Shown here in pieces: positions 26,601 to 41,600 of a stretch of DNA of 64,000 nucleotides (position 1 is its first letter; each line of letters opens with the position of its first letter). The position numbers and the translations under genes were made by a program. Below the pieces are notes generated by a model. That model saw nothing but the letters and a program-made list of their open reading frames with translations. It searched no databases and was not told where the DNA came from. The stretch comes from Conchocele bisecta (lineage: Eukaryota; Mollusca; Bivalvia; Lucinida; Thyasiridae). The stretch spans positions 30,576,791 to 30,640,790 of the forward strand of contig CM055272.1 of NCBI GenBank assembly GCA_029237695.1. Direction: 5' to 3'.

Positions 26601-29600
26601 TACAGGCCCCATGGGATCTACACAGATGTACAGGCCCAGATGGGCTACACAGATGTGGACAGCCCATGGGACTACACAGATGTACAGGTCCAGATGGGAC
26701 TACACAGATGTACAGGCCCAGATGGGACACACAGATGTACAGGCCCAGATGGGACTACACAGATGTACAGGCCCAGATGGGACAACACAGATGTACAGGC
26801 CCAGATGGGACAACACAGATGTACAGGCCCAGATGGGACAACACAGATGTACAGGTCCAGATGGGACAACACAGATGTACAGGCCCAGATGGGACTACAC
26901 AGATGTACAGGTCCAGATGGGACAACACAGATGTACAGGCCCAGATGGGACTATACAGATACAGATGTACAGGCCCAGATGAGACTACACAGATTTACAG
27001 GCACAGATGGGACTACACAGATGTACAGGCCCAGATGGGACTACTCAGGTGTACAGGCCCAGATGAGACTACACAGATGTACAGGTGCAGATGAGATTAC
27101 ACATATACAGATGTACAGGCCCAGATCAGACTACACAGATGTACAGGCACAGATGGGACTACACAGATGTGCAGGCCCAGATGACGAGACTACACAGATG
27201 TACAGGCACAGATGGGAGTACACAGGTTGTACATGTCATAAGCCCAATTTCTGCCGTATTGATGAATGTGTGAATCTACTTACCGGATGAAATATGTTGA
27301 AGTATTTCTTGCATGTGGGCAGCGTGAACTCCTCGCCCATTGTCTCAATGCCCCGGGCCGACAGGAACAGGCCCACGGGCGATCCAAACGAGAAACAACA
27401 GACAGGGCTGAACGGCAGCCGCGGGTACTTCACCTGGGGCTGACCCGTCCCCGCCGCACCCCGCAGGTAGTCCACCTTTAGGCTGCCTGACCGCTGTAAT
27501 GAGTCGTCACTGCAATAGAGGGAGAGTGGTCAAGGTCACCAGATGTCACTGCAATCGAGGGTGAGTGGTCAGTCATCAGATGTCACTGACATGGTAGGTG
27601 AGAGTGGTCAAGGTTACCAGATGTTACTGCAATAGAGGGTGAGTGGTCAGTCACCACATGTTACGGACATGGTAGGTGAGTGGTCAACGTTACCAGATGT
27701 CACTGCAATAGAGGGTGTGTGGTCAGTCATCAGATGTCACTGACAGGGAAGGTGAGTGGTCAAGGTTACAAGTTGTCACTGCAATAGAGGGTGAGTGTTC
27801 AAGGTCACCAGATGTCGATGCAATAGAGGGTGAGTGGTCAGTCACCAGATATCACTGACATGGAAGGTGAGTGGTCAAGGTTACCAGATGTCACTGCAAT
27901 AGAGGGTGAGTGTTCAAAGTCACCAGATGTCGCTGCAATAGAGGGTGAGTGGTCAGTCACCAGATGTCATTGACATGGAAGGTGAGTGGTCAAGGTTACG
28001 AGATGTCACTGAAATGGAAGGTGAGTGGTCAAGGTCACCAGGTGGCACAGACATGGAAGGTAAATGGTCAATGTCACCAGATGTCACTGACATGGAAGGT
28101 GAGTGGTCAAGGTTACCAGATGTCGCTGACATGGAAGGTGAGTGGTCAAGGTCACCAGATGTCACTGACATGGAAGGTGAGTGGTCAAAGTCACCATTTT
28201 CAAGTATTTGTACAATCATTTTAATGACAATAATATATTAACACCATTACAGTCCGGGTTTGTACCTGGCGACTCTAACTGTGAACCAACTGACATTCCT
28301 TTACAATACATTCTGTATTAGACGATGGAAAAGAGGTGAGGGTTGTATTTTGCGACATAAGCAAAGCATTTCATCGAGTTTGGCATACAGGTCTTCTTTT
28401 GAAGCCGAGAGCCGCAGGTGTTACTAATAATATTCACGACCTTAATAATCGCAAGCAAAGGGTTGTATTACCAGGTGTGTATTCTAACTGGAACCAAATT
28501 ACGGCTGGCGTCCCGCAAGGATCTATTCTCGGTCCTCTGTTATTTCTATTATATATAAACGATATTGTTACGGACATAAACTCTTAATATTCGACTTTTC
28601 GCTGACGACACCAGTTGATATTGTAGCGTGTCGGCGGTCAAGGGTGATGCGAACACTACACTGGTTGAAAATACCAAAGAAGTAGTAGTAAATATTGTAG
28701 TTGCGCTGCTATCAGCAACCAGTGTAGATACTTACGCTTGACCGTAGATAGGCTCAATATCGCCTCGTATAGTATGACAAATGACAGACACAGATGTACA
28801 TGATAAATGATTTATATAGTAACCATTGTGAATGTTGATATACAGGAAACAATCAAATAAAGTCAGTATTCGCTTGACAAGCCTTCTGTTGGTAACGGCC
28901 TCAGATGTAAATGACGTCCCGGATAACGGTCTCCGTTTGCTGGTCAAATAGATGGGCACACGTTGTATGCCTGGGATGACCCCGTCTGTTGATCAAATAG
29001 TCCAAACATCTGTAGCCTATTTCATCAACATTGCAAAGTATACTTTTTTATCAAAGTATACTTTGAGGGAGAAATTTTCAATTTTATGATAAATTTATTA
29101 ATTTTTATTATACTGAACTTATTACATTATCACAGCCATTTTGGCTGTAATAATGTAATAAATTCAGAATAATAATTATGCATACTTTTAATCATGAAAT
29201 ATATGCAGTAGTTAGTTGTTCTGTATGAAATAATGCATTTTGGGGAAAGTAAATGATTACTCCCTCAAAGTATACTTTACTAGAAAAGTATACTTTGCAA
29301 TGTTGGTGAAATCGGCTACTGGTCACTCAACGGTGGGCGTGTCACAAAGTATCCCCCATCACTGGACATCGATTTGTTGATGGGTTCAGAAACAAAGGCT
29401 GGTATCTTCCAGTGTATGGGACCTGCCGACGGTCTGGTAAGCTACCGGGTTCCACGATCTTCTGGTAGATATTAGCGGTCGAGATCCACTATGTTCTTCT
29501 AGATATTCGTGGTGAAAACGCCACAAACCGGGTTACGTATCCCAGCTTGAGTAACGAAAGTATGACGCGCGTTAACGATGGTGATATGGGAATTACAGGT

Positions 29601-32600
29601 GACCGGAAGATTGCCCAAACGTTTACAGCCCAAATACGTGGTTATAGGAGCAACGTTGTGAGTACATTCTGGTTAATACAGCAAAACAATATTCCATGGG
29701 TCAATAGTACGTGTAGATCCGGTGATAGCTGTGCACGGATAAATGGGACTACTAGCTTACAGTGTATCTTGATAGTACTAAACATACATCATGTTGGCAA
29801 AACGAGCATGTATTCATCAGTATGTATCTCCCTGCACCACTTCAGAGTATTATAGACATGGATGGAGTAGGACAAGGTGGTGACCTAAGTGAGGATCTGT
29901 GTTTGAGGATCTGTGTTTGAGGATCCCAGGTGAGGATCTCTGGTGAGGAACTGTGTTTGAGGATCTCAGGTGAGGATCCCTAGTGAGGAACTGTATTTGA
30001 GTATCTCTGGTGAAGATCTATAGTGAGGATCCCTAGTGAGGAAACTGTATGTGGAGGATCTCCGGTGAGGATCTATAGTGAGGATTCCCTGGTGAGGACT
30101 GTATTTGTGGATCTCGGCCGTGAGGATCTATAGTGAGGATTCCTAGTGAGGAATACTGTATTTTGTGGAGGATCTCGGTGGAGATCATAGTGTGGATAAC
30201 CTAGTGAGGATATCCTAGTGAGGTAACTGTATTTGAGAATCCATCTAGGTGAAGATCTATAGTGAGGATCCCTTGTGAGGAACGTGTATTTGAGGATCTG
30301 GACCGTGTGGATGGATTATAGTGAGGATTCCCTAGTGAGAATGAAACTGTATTTGAGGATCTCGGCGGTGAGGATCTATAATGAGGATCCCTAGTGAGGA
30401 ACTGTATTTGAGGATCTCCGGTGAGGATCTCGTGAGGATCCTAGGTGATGAAGGTGATGGAGGCCTACCCACGATAATTTGAAGGAAACTGTATTTGTTG
30501 GATCTCCAGTGAGGATCTATAGTGAGGATCCCTAGTGAGGACTAGTTATTTAGAGGATCTCGGTGAGGATCTATAGTGAGGATCCCAGGTTGTATGGTGT
30601 TGGTATCCCTAGTGAGGAACTGTATAAGTGGATCTCGGTGTGAGGATCTATAGGTGATTTGGGATTCCCCAGGTAGAGGATCCCTAGTGAGGAACTGTAT
30701 TTGATTGGGATATCCAGGTGAGGATCTGTGTTTGAGGATCCAGAATGAGGATCCCTAGTGAGGGAACTGTTTTTATTTGAGTATCTCAGGTGAAGATCTA
30801 TAGTGAGGATGCATAGTGAGATCCCTAGTGTGGAACTCCGTATTTGAGGTAATTCTCTGGTGAAGGATCTATAGTGAGGATCCCTAGGTGAGGATCTAGT
30901 GGAGGACTGTATTTGGAGTCCCTCTGGTGAAGTATCTATAGTGAGGATCCCTAGTGAGGAACTGTATTTGCGGTATCTCCGGTGAGGATCCCTATATTTG
31001 TGAGGATCATAGTGAGGTACCTGTATTGAGGATCTCCGGTTGAGGATCTATAGGAGGATCCCTAGTTGAGGAAAACTGTATTTGGGATCTCCGGTGAGGA
31101 TCTATAGTGAGGATCACTAGTGAGGAACTGTATTTGAGGATCTCCGGTGAGGATCTATAGTGAGGATCCTAGTGAGGATCCCTGGTTGAGGAACTGTATT
31201 TTGAGGATCCGGTGAGGATCTATTTGTGAGATCATGTGAGGATCCCTAGTGTGGAACTGTATTTGAGGATCTCCTGTGAGGATTCTATGTATAGTGAGGA
31301 TCCCTAGTGAGGAACTGTGATCCCGGTATCTCCGGTGAGGATCTATAGTGAGGATGCCCTACGTGAAGGACTAGTAGGACCCTTATGAGATCTCCTGGTG
31401 ACAGGATCTATAGTGAGGTTGAGGCCCTAGTGAGGAACTGTATTTTGAGATCTCCGGTGAAAGTGAGGATCTATAGGTGAGGATCCCTAGGTGAGGAATC
31501 ATAGTGAGGGACTGATGAGTATCTCCGGTGAGGATCTATAGTGAGGATCCCTAGTGAGGAACTGTATTTGAGGATCTCCGGTGAGGATCTATAGTGAGGA
31601 TCCCTAGTGAGGAACTGTATTTGAGGATCTCCGGTGAAGATCTATAATGAGGATCCCTAGTGAGGAACTGTATTTGAGGATCTCCGGTGAGGATCTATAG
31701 TGAGGATCCCTAGTGAGGAACTGTATTTGAGGATCTCCGGTGAGGATCTATAGTGAGGATCCCTAGTGAGGAACTGTATTTTGAGGATCTCCGGTTGAGG
31801 ATCTATGTGAGGATCCCTAATGATGTGAGGATCCCTAGGTGAGGGATCATAGTGAGGAAATTTGTAGGTGGATCTCCGGTGAGGATCTATAGTGAGGATC
31901 CCAGGTGAGGTCCCTAGAGGAATCTAGTGATGGAGGATCCTAGTGAGGAATCAGAGGTGGAGATCTGTGTTTGAGGATCTCAGGTGAGGATCCCTAGTGA
32001 GGAACTGTATTTGAGGATCTCCAGTGAGGATCTATAGTGAGGATGCCAGGTGAGGATCCCTATTGAGGAACTGTATTTGAGGATCTCCAGTGAGGATCTA
32101 TAGTGAGGATCTGTGTTTGAGGATCCCAGGTGAGGATCACTGGTGAGGAACTATGTTTCAGGTGCTGTGTTGCCGCAAGTCTCGTGTTTTCCACAAACAC
32201 TGGTTGTGTGTAGAGGCGTGAATCGACGAATCTAGCCCTGGTCACAAGATGGTTACTCCGCAAATGCTATAAACGTAGGGGAGGCCAGGTTAGTTGCGAC
32301 AATGCAGTTGATAGAATTCTGTCCTGGTTGTGAAAATTCTCACAAAGTCTATATTTTCATAAACCTAGCAGTTGGACAGACGAATGCATCCACAATAAAG
32401 CTCTAATTATTCACGATATGGTCATTGGGCGAGTGTTACCTTTCGAATCAGTGAATTCAGAATATTAAAACAAATGCGAAGTCTCTGAGACGATGTGATT
32501 ACTTCGACTGTTGGAACACGACTGCTCGATGCAAGTTCAATCCTCACGCGCCTGCAAATGACGTCACTCACAATCCAAGATGGTGGACAAGAGAGAAAAA

Positions 32601-35600
32601 TAATTTCCTGTCAAATTGTAGAAACAAATATTATCCAATATTGGCTTTGGAAGACGATGTCAAGCGGTAACAATGTGAACAATGTAATTAATAACATATT
32701 TACATTCCCTATGACTAATTAATGTAACTGTCCACCTGTTTGGATGGCAGAAATTTCCTTCAAAGATACGGTTCGGAAAGACAGTTCCGACGCAAAATCC
32801 AACTGCGCATTGGCGCTGTATATGCCACAAAATATAAGGCTAGATTACTGAATCCAGCGTAAATATCCAGTAGATACGTTTTGAGTGTCCCAGACTCTGT
32901 ATCGATACTTCTTAGTGGATATAAATAGACGAAACTTCACCACACGTCCCGCACATATTCGAGGTGGGTGGGGTAACGTCATAAAATGTAGAAACTGTAT
33001 GAAGGCACCACGGCCCATGTGGGACATCCCGACTTCTGTGGCGGGCTACTGAGCCACCCTAAATAGGTATAGTAGTCGCTAGCCCACCAGCACCCGCGGT
33101 TACATGCAAGTGGGTGGTGTAGCAACATAAATTGTGGTATCATCACATCATCTGACACCACAATGGAGCAAGGAGAAATAGGTAGATGGACAGGCAGATT
33201 GAAGTAACTCGTAGTAGCATATTCATTCTTCATTATCGGTATGCAACCAGTAAAATAAAAGAAACAAAATAACTTCACTAATGGAACTGTCTCTCGACTC
33301 GTCACACTATCTTATTGTTGATTCTCCTGCAACAGCATCCAGGACTATAAACAAAGATCTTGATATAATTACTAACTGGTCTAATACCTGGCTTGTATCA
33401 TTTAATCCAAGGAAAACTGAATCACTACTTATATCACGTAAACGTAATAGAGAAGTACATCTCCCAGTCCTCATGAATAATGTTAATGTCTCAGAAGTTG
33501 ATAGTCACAAGCATCTAGGTATATATTTCAACAACGAGGGAACATGGCACCAACACATAAAATACATAACCGGAAAGGCATGGCGTAGGATCAATGTTAT
33601 GAGAAAATAAAAATACATATTAGATAGAAAATGCCTTGAAATAATTCAGATGACACACGGAACGCCCCATCATTTAATTGTTTTAAAACCAAAATAAAAA
33701 CAAATACCGGAGAGGTCCCAACCTACTACTACAGTGGTCCTAGGTATGTCCAGGTTTTACACACACGTCTTCGAATGAAATGCAGTTCTCTCAATCATGA
33801 CTTATATCGTAAGAACATTATTGACTCACCCAACTGTAACTGTGGACAAGTTGAAGATGCCACCCGTTTCTTTTTCCACTGCACTCAATATGGAGCACAT
33901 AGAGCCCAACTAATAGACGACATACAAACTTTTTGCCAACCCACCCTCCACACTATACTCTATGGTAACAGACAACTTGACGATAACTCCAATGAAGCCA
34001 TTTTCGCATCAGTTACACTATTCATACAAAACACCGGTCGTTTTTAATGCATCATATAATGATGCCTGCGTGTGCACATACATGTACTTATCACTTGGGG
34101 TGGCGCTAACTGGGCATGGCTTGGTGTGGGAACAAGACTCCAACCCCTATTGTGGCTTGCTTCATTCCTTATTTTTTTTTTTTCATTTCATGTATCACGT
34201 AATTGATTGTATGGAACCTATTGTCTGTACATTTGTGTCAATGCTATATTTTTCGGAATTTTAAATTTAATTGCTTTAATGTAATTGCCGTGTATCAGAG
34301 GATGCTGAAACCAGAACAACTTATAACCCAGAAAATATCAATTATCACAGAATATAAACTGTTCTAAAACTGATGGAAGGAATGTTTCGGCATCCTATGC
34401 TATCTAGTCACATGTAAGGGAGAGGATTTAAATAAGCTTGCTTTCAATCCAATCCCATTTGTATAGTACTGTATATAGTAACATTGACATTGGCAATGAA
34501 CTTGTAAACAATATGCAAATAAAATAAGTTTAAACTGAACTAAGGTCACCAGATGTCACTGCAATAGAAGGCCATTGGTCAAGGTCACCAGATGTCACTG
34601 ACATGGAAGGCCATTGGTCAAGGTCACCAGAAGTCACTGACATGGAAGGCCATTGGTCAAGGTTACCAGATTGGTCAATGAATTGTCATGACTATATCAA
34701 GCCATTTTACAAGGTCACCTAGTCTGAATGAAATAGAAAGTCATTAGTAAATGTCACCAAATATCACTCATATTGGAAGTCACTTTGCCAGGTGAAAAAT
34801 GTATTTGGAGTGGATGATGGACGTCAAAATTTGGTAAAAGCAATAAAACAAGTATTGTTTATAATAGTTGATGAATGCTGCTACATGTTTCAATCTGTCT
34901 GATAAACCGACAAATGCAGCCAATTCTGATGCTGATCATGTCCTCGAACTAGTTCTATCGGAAGCTACTCATGATTTTCTAACTTCAGAAACCTATTAAT
35001 AAGAGTATGCACTACCTCTGAGCCAGACAAGATTGCCTGGCCTGTGTGAAACCCCGATATGTTACATAGGTGGATACAGAAAAACATCCCCAACTTTCAA
35101 AGTGGCATGTATCACAAAAACGACAGATACTAATTCAGTATAATTTCTCATATCAACTTGGTAGCTTATTATTATCCTTGTGGCGATATAAGCAAAAATC
35201 ATGATCCAAAAACTAAAATGCCGGAATGAATTAAATGAGGGCTGATCAAAGTGTCTGGCCTCTTCTATAAATAATGATGTCATGAATATTCCGTTTTTTA
35301 GTATTCTATGAATTCCTACTTTTAGATCCGTATTTGTTAGATATCAGAAGGTAATTGCATGACTTGATACTGCGCATAATGATACTGATGTATTATGCAC
35401 AGCTTACAGCTTATGAGATATGGGAATTTAAAAGTTGGGGTCGTGTTTTCAATCCACCCAATATGTGTTACCTGTGGGCATTGTTTGCCTGTAAATGCTG
35501 GGCGAGTTGCTGGGCAGCCATCTCGGCAGCGAGTCTTTTCCGCATCTTACGCTCCTCCACCTCCCTCGTCCTCCTCTCCCGCTCCACCCCCTGTCTTTCC

Positions 35601-38600
35601 TGGAGTGGACGGCAGGGCATTGTCAACAACCGGGGCTATATGGCCCAGCGGCCGGTAATATGGCCTAGCGGCAGGGCTATAAGGCCCAGCGGCCGGTTAT
35701 ATGGCCCAGCAGCCGGTTATATGGCCCAGTGGCTGGTTATATGGCCCAGCGGCCGGTTATATGGTCCAGCAGCCAGTTATATGGCCCAGCGGCCGGTTAT
35801 ATAGTCTAGCGGCCGGTTATATGGCCTACCGGCAGGGCTATAAGGCCCAACGGCCAGGTTATATGGTCCAGCGGCCAGTTATATGGCCCGGCGGCCAGTT
35901 ATATGGCCCGGAGGCCCAGTGGCTGGCTATATGGTCCAGCGGCCAGGCTATATGGTCCAGCGGCCAGTTATATGGCCCGGAGGCCGGTTATATGGTCCAG
36001 CAGCTGGGTTATATGGTCCAGCGGCCGGTTATATGGCCCAGCAGCCGGGCTATATGGCCCAGCGGCCGGTTGTATGGTCCAGCGGCCAGTTATATGGCCC
36101 AGCAGCTGGGCTATATGGCCCAGCGGCCGGTTATATGGTCCAGCAGACAGGTTATATGGTCCAGTGGCCAATTATATGCCGCTAGGTTATATGGTCCAGT
36201 GGCCAGTTATATGGCCCGGAGGCCGGTTATATGGTCCAGCAGCTGGGTTATATGGCCCAGTGGCCGGTTATATGGTCCAGTGGCCAATTATATGCCGCCA
36301 GGTTATATGGTCCAGCAGCCGGTTATATGGTCCAGTGGCCAGTTATATGGCCCAGAGGACGGTTATATGGTCCAGCAGCTGGGTTATATGGCCCAGCGGC
36401 CTGCTATATGGTCCAGTGGCCAGTTATATGCCGGGTTATATAGCCCAGCGGCCGGTTATATGGTCCAGCAGTCAGGCTATATGGCACAGCGGTCGGTTAT
36501 ATGGTCCAGTGGCCAGTTATATGGCCCAGCAGCCAGGTTCTATGGTCCAGCGGCCGGGTTATATGGCCCAGCAGCCAGTTATATGGTCCAGCAGCTGAGA
36601 CACTTAGATATCAGTGACCGGTATAGATCTTGATCATCAGGTCTCAGACAATCAGAGACTGCTCATGTTACTCAGTGAAGTAAGCGTTGTAAAACTGACA
36701 GAATGGTGACTAGTGAAGGCTCTGGTCTGAACTGCTGATCACAAGCACATGTTGATCTGGGTCTACGCTGGCTTCACATGTTGTACTTATAAATGAATTT
36801 GGGCAATAATGCAATATTTTCATAGTTAATCTTTCTACACAATACAAATCTGTCCTGAAGTTTGCAGTGTAGATCCAGATAGGCTGGCTGGCAACAAACT
36901 GTTTCATCAGGATCGATATTTGTAGACAGCTGTAACATTTGCACAACTAGATTTGTCAGTAAGCGGGGGCTTACGGAATAACCCCCCGCGTCAGCCCTGA
37001 CCTAGAATGAATTCCAGCTCACATACTATCATTTTGAGATAAAAGACTATGTCAGCACCTATGGAGAGTGCGATGGTGGTTCCAGTTGAAAAAAGCAAAC
37101 TAGACATTCTACGTCCGTGACCTTGACCCCTGGCATAAACGGGGGTCGTAGGTTTGTTGCAGAATGATGTATGAGTGTCAGAGAAGGGCCGGGTAAAATA
37201 TCACTGCATTCCGCAAAGGGAAAGAGAAGTTATAAGGAAATTTACATTTGTTAAGTTTTATTTTTGTTCTAAGTTTATAAGTCCGTGACCTTGAGCCCTG
37301 GCATAAATGGGGGTCATAGGTTTGTTGCAGAATGATGTATGAGTGTCAGAGAAGGGGTGGGTAAAATATGAAAGATTTCCGCAAAGGGAAAGAGAAGTTA
37401 AAAGGAAATTTACAATTGTTAAGTTTTAATTTTTTTCTAAGTTTCGAAGTCCGTGAACTTGAGCCCTGGCATAAATGGGGGTCATAGGTTTGTTGCAGAA
37501 TGATGTACGAGTGTCAAAGAAGGGGCGGGTTAAAAGTTAAAATATGAAAGATTTCCGCAAAGGGAAAGAGAAGTTAAAAGGAAATTTACAATTGTTAAGT
37601 TTTCGTTTCTTTCTAAGTTTCTAAGTCCGTGACCTTGACCTCTGGCATAAATGGGGGTCGTAGGTTTGTTGTAGAATGATGTATGAGTGTCAGAGAAGGG
37701 GCGGGTAAAATATGAAAGATTTCCACAAAGAGAAAGAGAAGTTAAAAGGAAATTTACAATTGTTAAGTTTTGTGACGGACGGAAACACGGAAACACGGAA
37801 AGACGGACGGACGGACAAGCTGACTCCAGTATACCCCCCCACAACTTCGTTGCGGGGGGGTATAATTACACCTTTACAACTAACAGCAACAGTCTGACCA
37901 TTACAGTGCCAGCTGTAAGTTAGACGATGACTGGGTGATGTGACAGATAATTACCTTCCTGGTGAGTTCCTCCTTCAGGATTCCCTGCAGTTTCTTCCTG
38001 GGTCCGAGGGGCAGCCCCAGGTCCTTCAGATCTGACTCACTGCACATACTCTGTATGGAACAAGTACATCGTTATCTCCAAGCTGATCCCAACCTTGATC
38101 ATAAACTCACTGACTTCACATACTGTGTATGGAACAAGGAAATCGTTATCTCCAAGCTGATCCCAACCTGATCATAAACTCACTGACTTCACATACTGTG
38201 TATGGAACAAGTACATCGTTATCACCAAGCTGATCCCAACCTTGATCATAAACTCACTGACTGCACATACTGTGTATGGAACAAGTACATCGTTATCACC
38301 AAGCTGATCCCAACCTTGATCATAAACTCATTGACTTCACATACTGTGTATGGAACAAGTACATCGTTATCACCAAGCTGATCCCAACCTTGATCATAAA
38401 CTCACTGACTGCACATACTGTGTATGGAACAAGTACATCGTTATCTCCAAGCTGATCCCAACCTTGATCATAAACTCACTGACTTCACATACTGTGTATG
38501 GAACAAGTACATCGTTATCACCAAGCTGATCCGAACCTTGATCATAAACTCACTGACTTCACATACTGTGTATGGAACAAGTACATCGTTATCACCAAGC

Positions 38601-41600
38601 TGATCCGAACCTTGATCATAAACTCACTGACTTCACATACTGTGTATGGAACAAGTACATCGTTATCTCCAAGCTGATCCCAACCTTGATCATAAACTCA
38701 CTGACTTCACATACTGTGTATGGAACAAGTACATCGTTATCACCAAGCTGATCCGAACCTTGATCATAAACTCACTGACTTCACATACTGTGTATGGAAC
38801 AAGGACATCGTTATCACCAAGCTGATCCCAACCTTGATCATAAACTCACTGACTTCACATACTGTGTATGGAACAAGGGCATCATTATCTCCAAGCTGAT
38901 CCCAACCTTGATCATAAACTCACTGACTTCACATACTCTGTATGGAACAAGGGCATCATTATCTCCAAGCTGATCCCAACCTTGATCATAAAATCACTGA
39001 CTTCACATACTCCGTATGGAACAAGGACATCGTTATCACCAAGCTGATCCCAACCTTGATCATAAACTCACTGACTGCACATACTGTGTATGGAACAAGG
39101 ACATCGTTATCACCAAGCTGATCCCAACCTTGATCATAAACTCACTGTACATACTGTGTATGGAACAAGGGCATCGTTATCTCCAAGCTGATCCCAACCT
39201 TGATCATAAACTCACTGACTTCACATACTGTGTATGGAACAAGGGCATCATTATCTCCAAGCTGATCCCAACCTTGATCATAAACTCACTGACTTCACAT
39301 ACTCTGTATGGAACAAGGGCATCATTATCTCCAAGCTGATCCCAACCTTGATCATAAACTCACTGACTTCACATACTCTGTATGGAACAAGGGCATCATT
39401 ATCTCCAAGCTGATCCCAACCTTGATCATAAACTCACTGACTTCACATACTCTGTATGGAACAAGGGCATCATTATCTCCAAGCTGATCCCAACCTTGAT
39501 CATAAAATCACTGACTTCACATACTCCGTATGGAACAAGGACATCGTTATCACCAAGCTGATCCCAACCTTGATCATAAACTCACTGACTTCACATACTG
39601 TGTATGGAACAAGGACATCGTTATCTCCAAGCTGATCCCAACCTTGATCATAAACTCACTGACTTCACATACTGTGTATGGAACAAGTACATCGTTATCA
39701 CCAAGCTGATCCCAACCTTGATCATAAACTCACTGACTGCACATACTGTGTATGGAACAAGGACATCGTTATCTCCAAGCTGATCCCAACCTTGATCATA
39801 AACTCACTGACTTCACATACTGTGTATGGAACAAGTACATCGTTATCACCAAGCTGATCCCAACCTTGATCATAAACTCACTGACTTCACATACTGTGTA
39901 TGGAACAAGTACATCGTTATCTCCAAGCTGATCCCAACCTTGATCATAAACTCACTGACTTCACATACTGTGTATGGAACAAGTACATCGTTATCACCAA
40001 GCTGATCCCAACCTTCATCATAAACTCACTGACTTAACATATTGTGTATGGAACAAGGACATCGTTATCACCAAGCTGATCCTAACCTTGATCATAAACT
40101 CACTGACTTAACATATTGTGTATGGAACAAGGGCATCGTTATCACCAAGCTGATCCTAACCTTGATCGTAAAATCACTGACTTCACATACTCTGAATGGA
40201 ACAAGTACATCGTTATATCCAAGCTGATCCCAACCTTGATCATAAACTCACTGACTTCACATACTCTGAATGGAACAAGTACATCGTTATCTCCAAGCTA
40301 ATCCCAACCTTGATCATAAACTCACTGACTTCACATACTCTGTATGGAACGAGGACATTTTTATCTCTAGCTGATCCCAACCTTGATCATACAAACGCAA
40401 GTCCTCACTGACCTTGACCTTGGGATTGCAAAACAAAGCACCATCTGTAGACACACATTTTGGCCATATATTACTAATATTGGTAAAGTGGTTCATTAGC
40501 TATTAAACAAGAGGGCCACGATGGCCCTAATTCGCTCACCTGACTCCATGAACACCAGAGGAGAAAAATTGTGCTATTTTTAGATGGCGGTCATCTTGGA
40601 TTAAGCGACGACTCATTTTACCAAATCTGAAAATGCTTCACCCAAGGATCTTAACTTACTATGAAGTTTGGCCGGCATCGGCCATGTGGTTCCTGAGAAA
40701 AAGACGTTCAAAATTTCGAATAAATGGACCTTTTGGCAGCCATCATGGATGACATAATCATCCGATTCCGACAAATATTGCACCAGAGCAATTGCCTCAT
40801 CGATACCTTCAATTTGATATATGACATGAGCATATTCGGTTAAAAATAAAATTTGACCCCACGGGCCACGCCCATTTTTGACCTCGGGGTCACCATTTTA
40901 ACACTTTTGAAAGAGCATTCTACATCGATCATTCCTACCAAGTTTCGTAGAAATCCGGCAGGCGGTGCATGAGATGAAGATGTTTTAAGAATTTGTGATA
41001 TTTTTAGACGGCGGCCATCTTGGATTAACTGTGAAGTTTGGCTACCATGGGCCAAGCGGTTCGTGTGAAGAACAATTTTTAAATCTCTAATAAAAGAACG
41101 ACCTTTTGACCTTTCCGACAAATGCACCAGAGCGATCGCCTCTTCTGATTACCTTCGATTTGTTTAAATAACATGACCTTGATTCGATTCAAAAATAAAA
41201 TTTGAACCCCAATTTGATTGAACCCCACGGGCCACGCCCATTTTTAATTAACGGGCCCCGGGGTCCTCCATTTTAACAAACTTTAGAAAGAGCTTTGATT
41301 TTACATCGATCATTCCTACGAAGTTGTGTCGAAATCCGGTTGGCGGTTCTTGAGAAGAAGATTTTTGAAGAATTTGTGCTATTTTTAGACAGCGGCCATC
41401 TTGGATTACGTAATGACGTCATTTTAGCAATTTTGTAATCCCCCAACCTAAGGATCATGACCTTGAAGTTTGGTGACTATAGGCCTAATGGTTACCGAGA
41501 AGACGTTTGAAAATGTTCACAGACAGACGACAACGGACACATTGCGGTAACAATAGCTCACACGAGCTTCGCTCAGGTGAGCTAAAAATGTAAGGTGTTA

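Larger units (their letters stand above)
28200..34540 (+). mobile_element. Non-LTR retrotransposon (LINE), broken, inserted in the 39-bp array
   Basis: The plus strand carries two parts of one reverse transcriptase gene: 28240-28620 and about 33296-34047, separated by a 4.7-kb insertion. 39-bp array units lie on both sides (to 28195 and from 34543), so the LINE entered the array. The 3' part ends in untranslated sequence with 'aataaaataag' near 34518-34528. The 5' half of the element (endonuclease) is missing, as usual for truncated LINE copies. The RT resembles CR1/Jockey-like elements; the clade is not settled. Confidence 0.8.

Noticed and set aside
25928..27290. Plus-strand frames of 145-388 codons rich in Y-R-P-R-W-D and C-T-G-P-D-G
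   Set aside because: 28-bp array cycling through three frames without a stop; intronic and opposite to the gene.
35355..36633. 310-codon plus-strand frame starting beside exon 11
   Set aside because: Most of it is the 20-bp 'ggttatatggcccagcggcc' array, and the start is antisense to exon 11.
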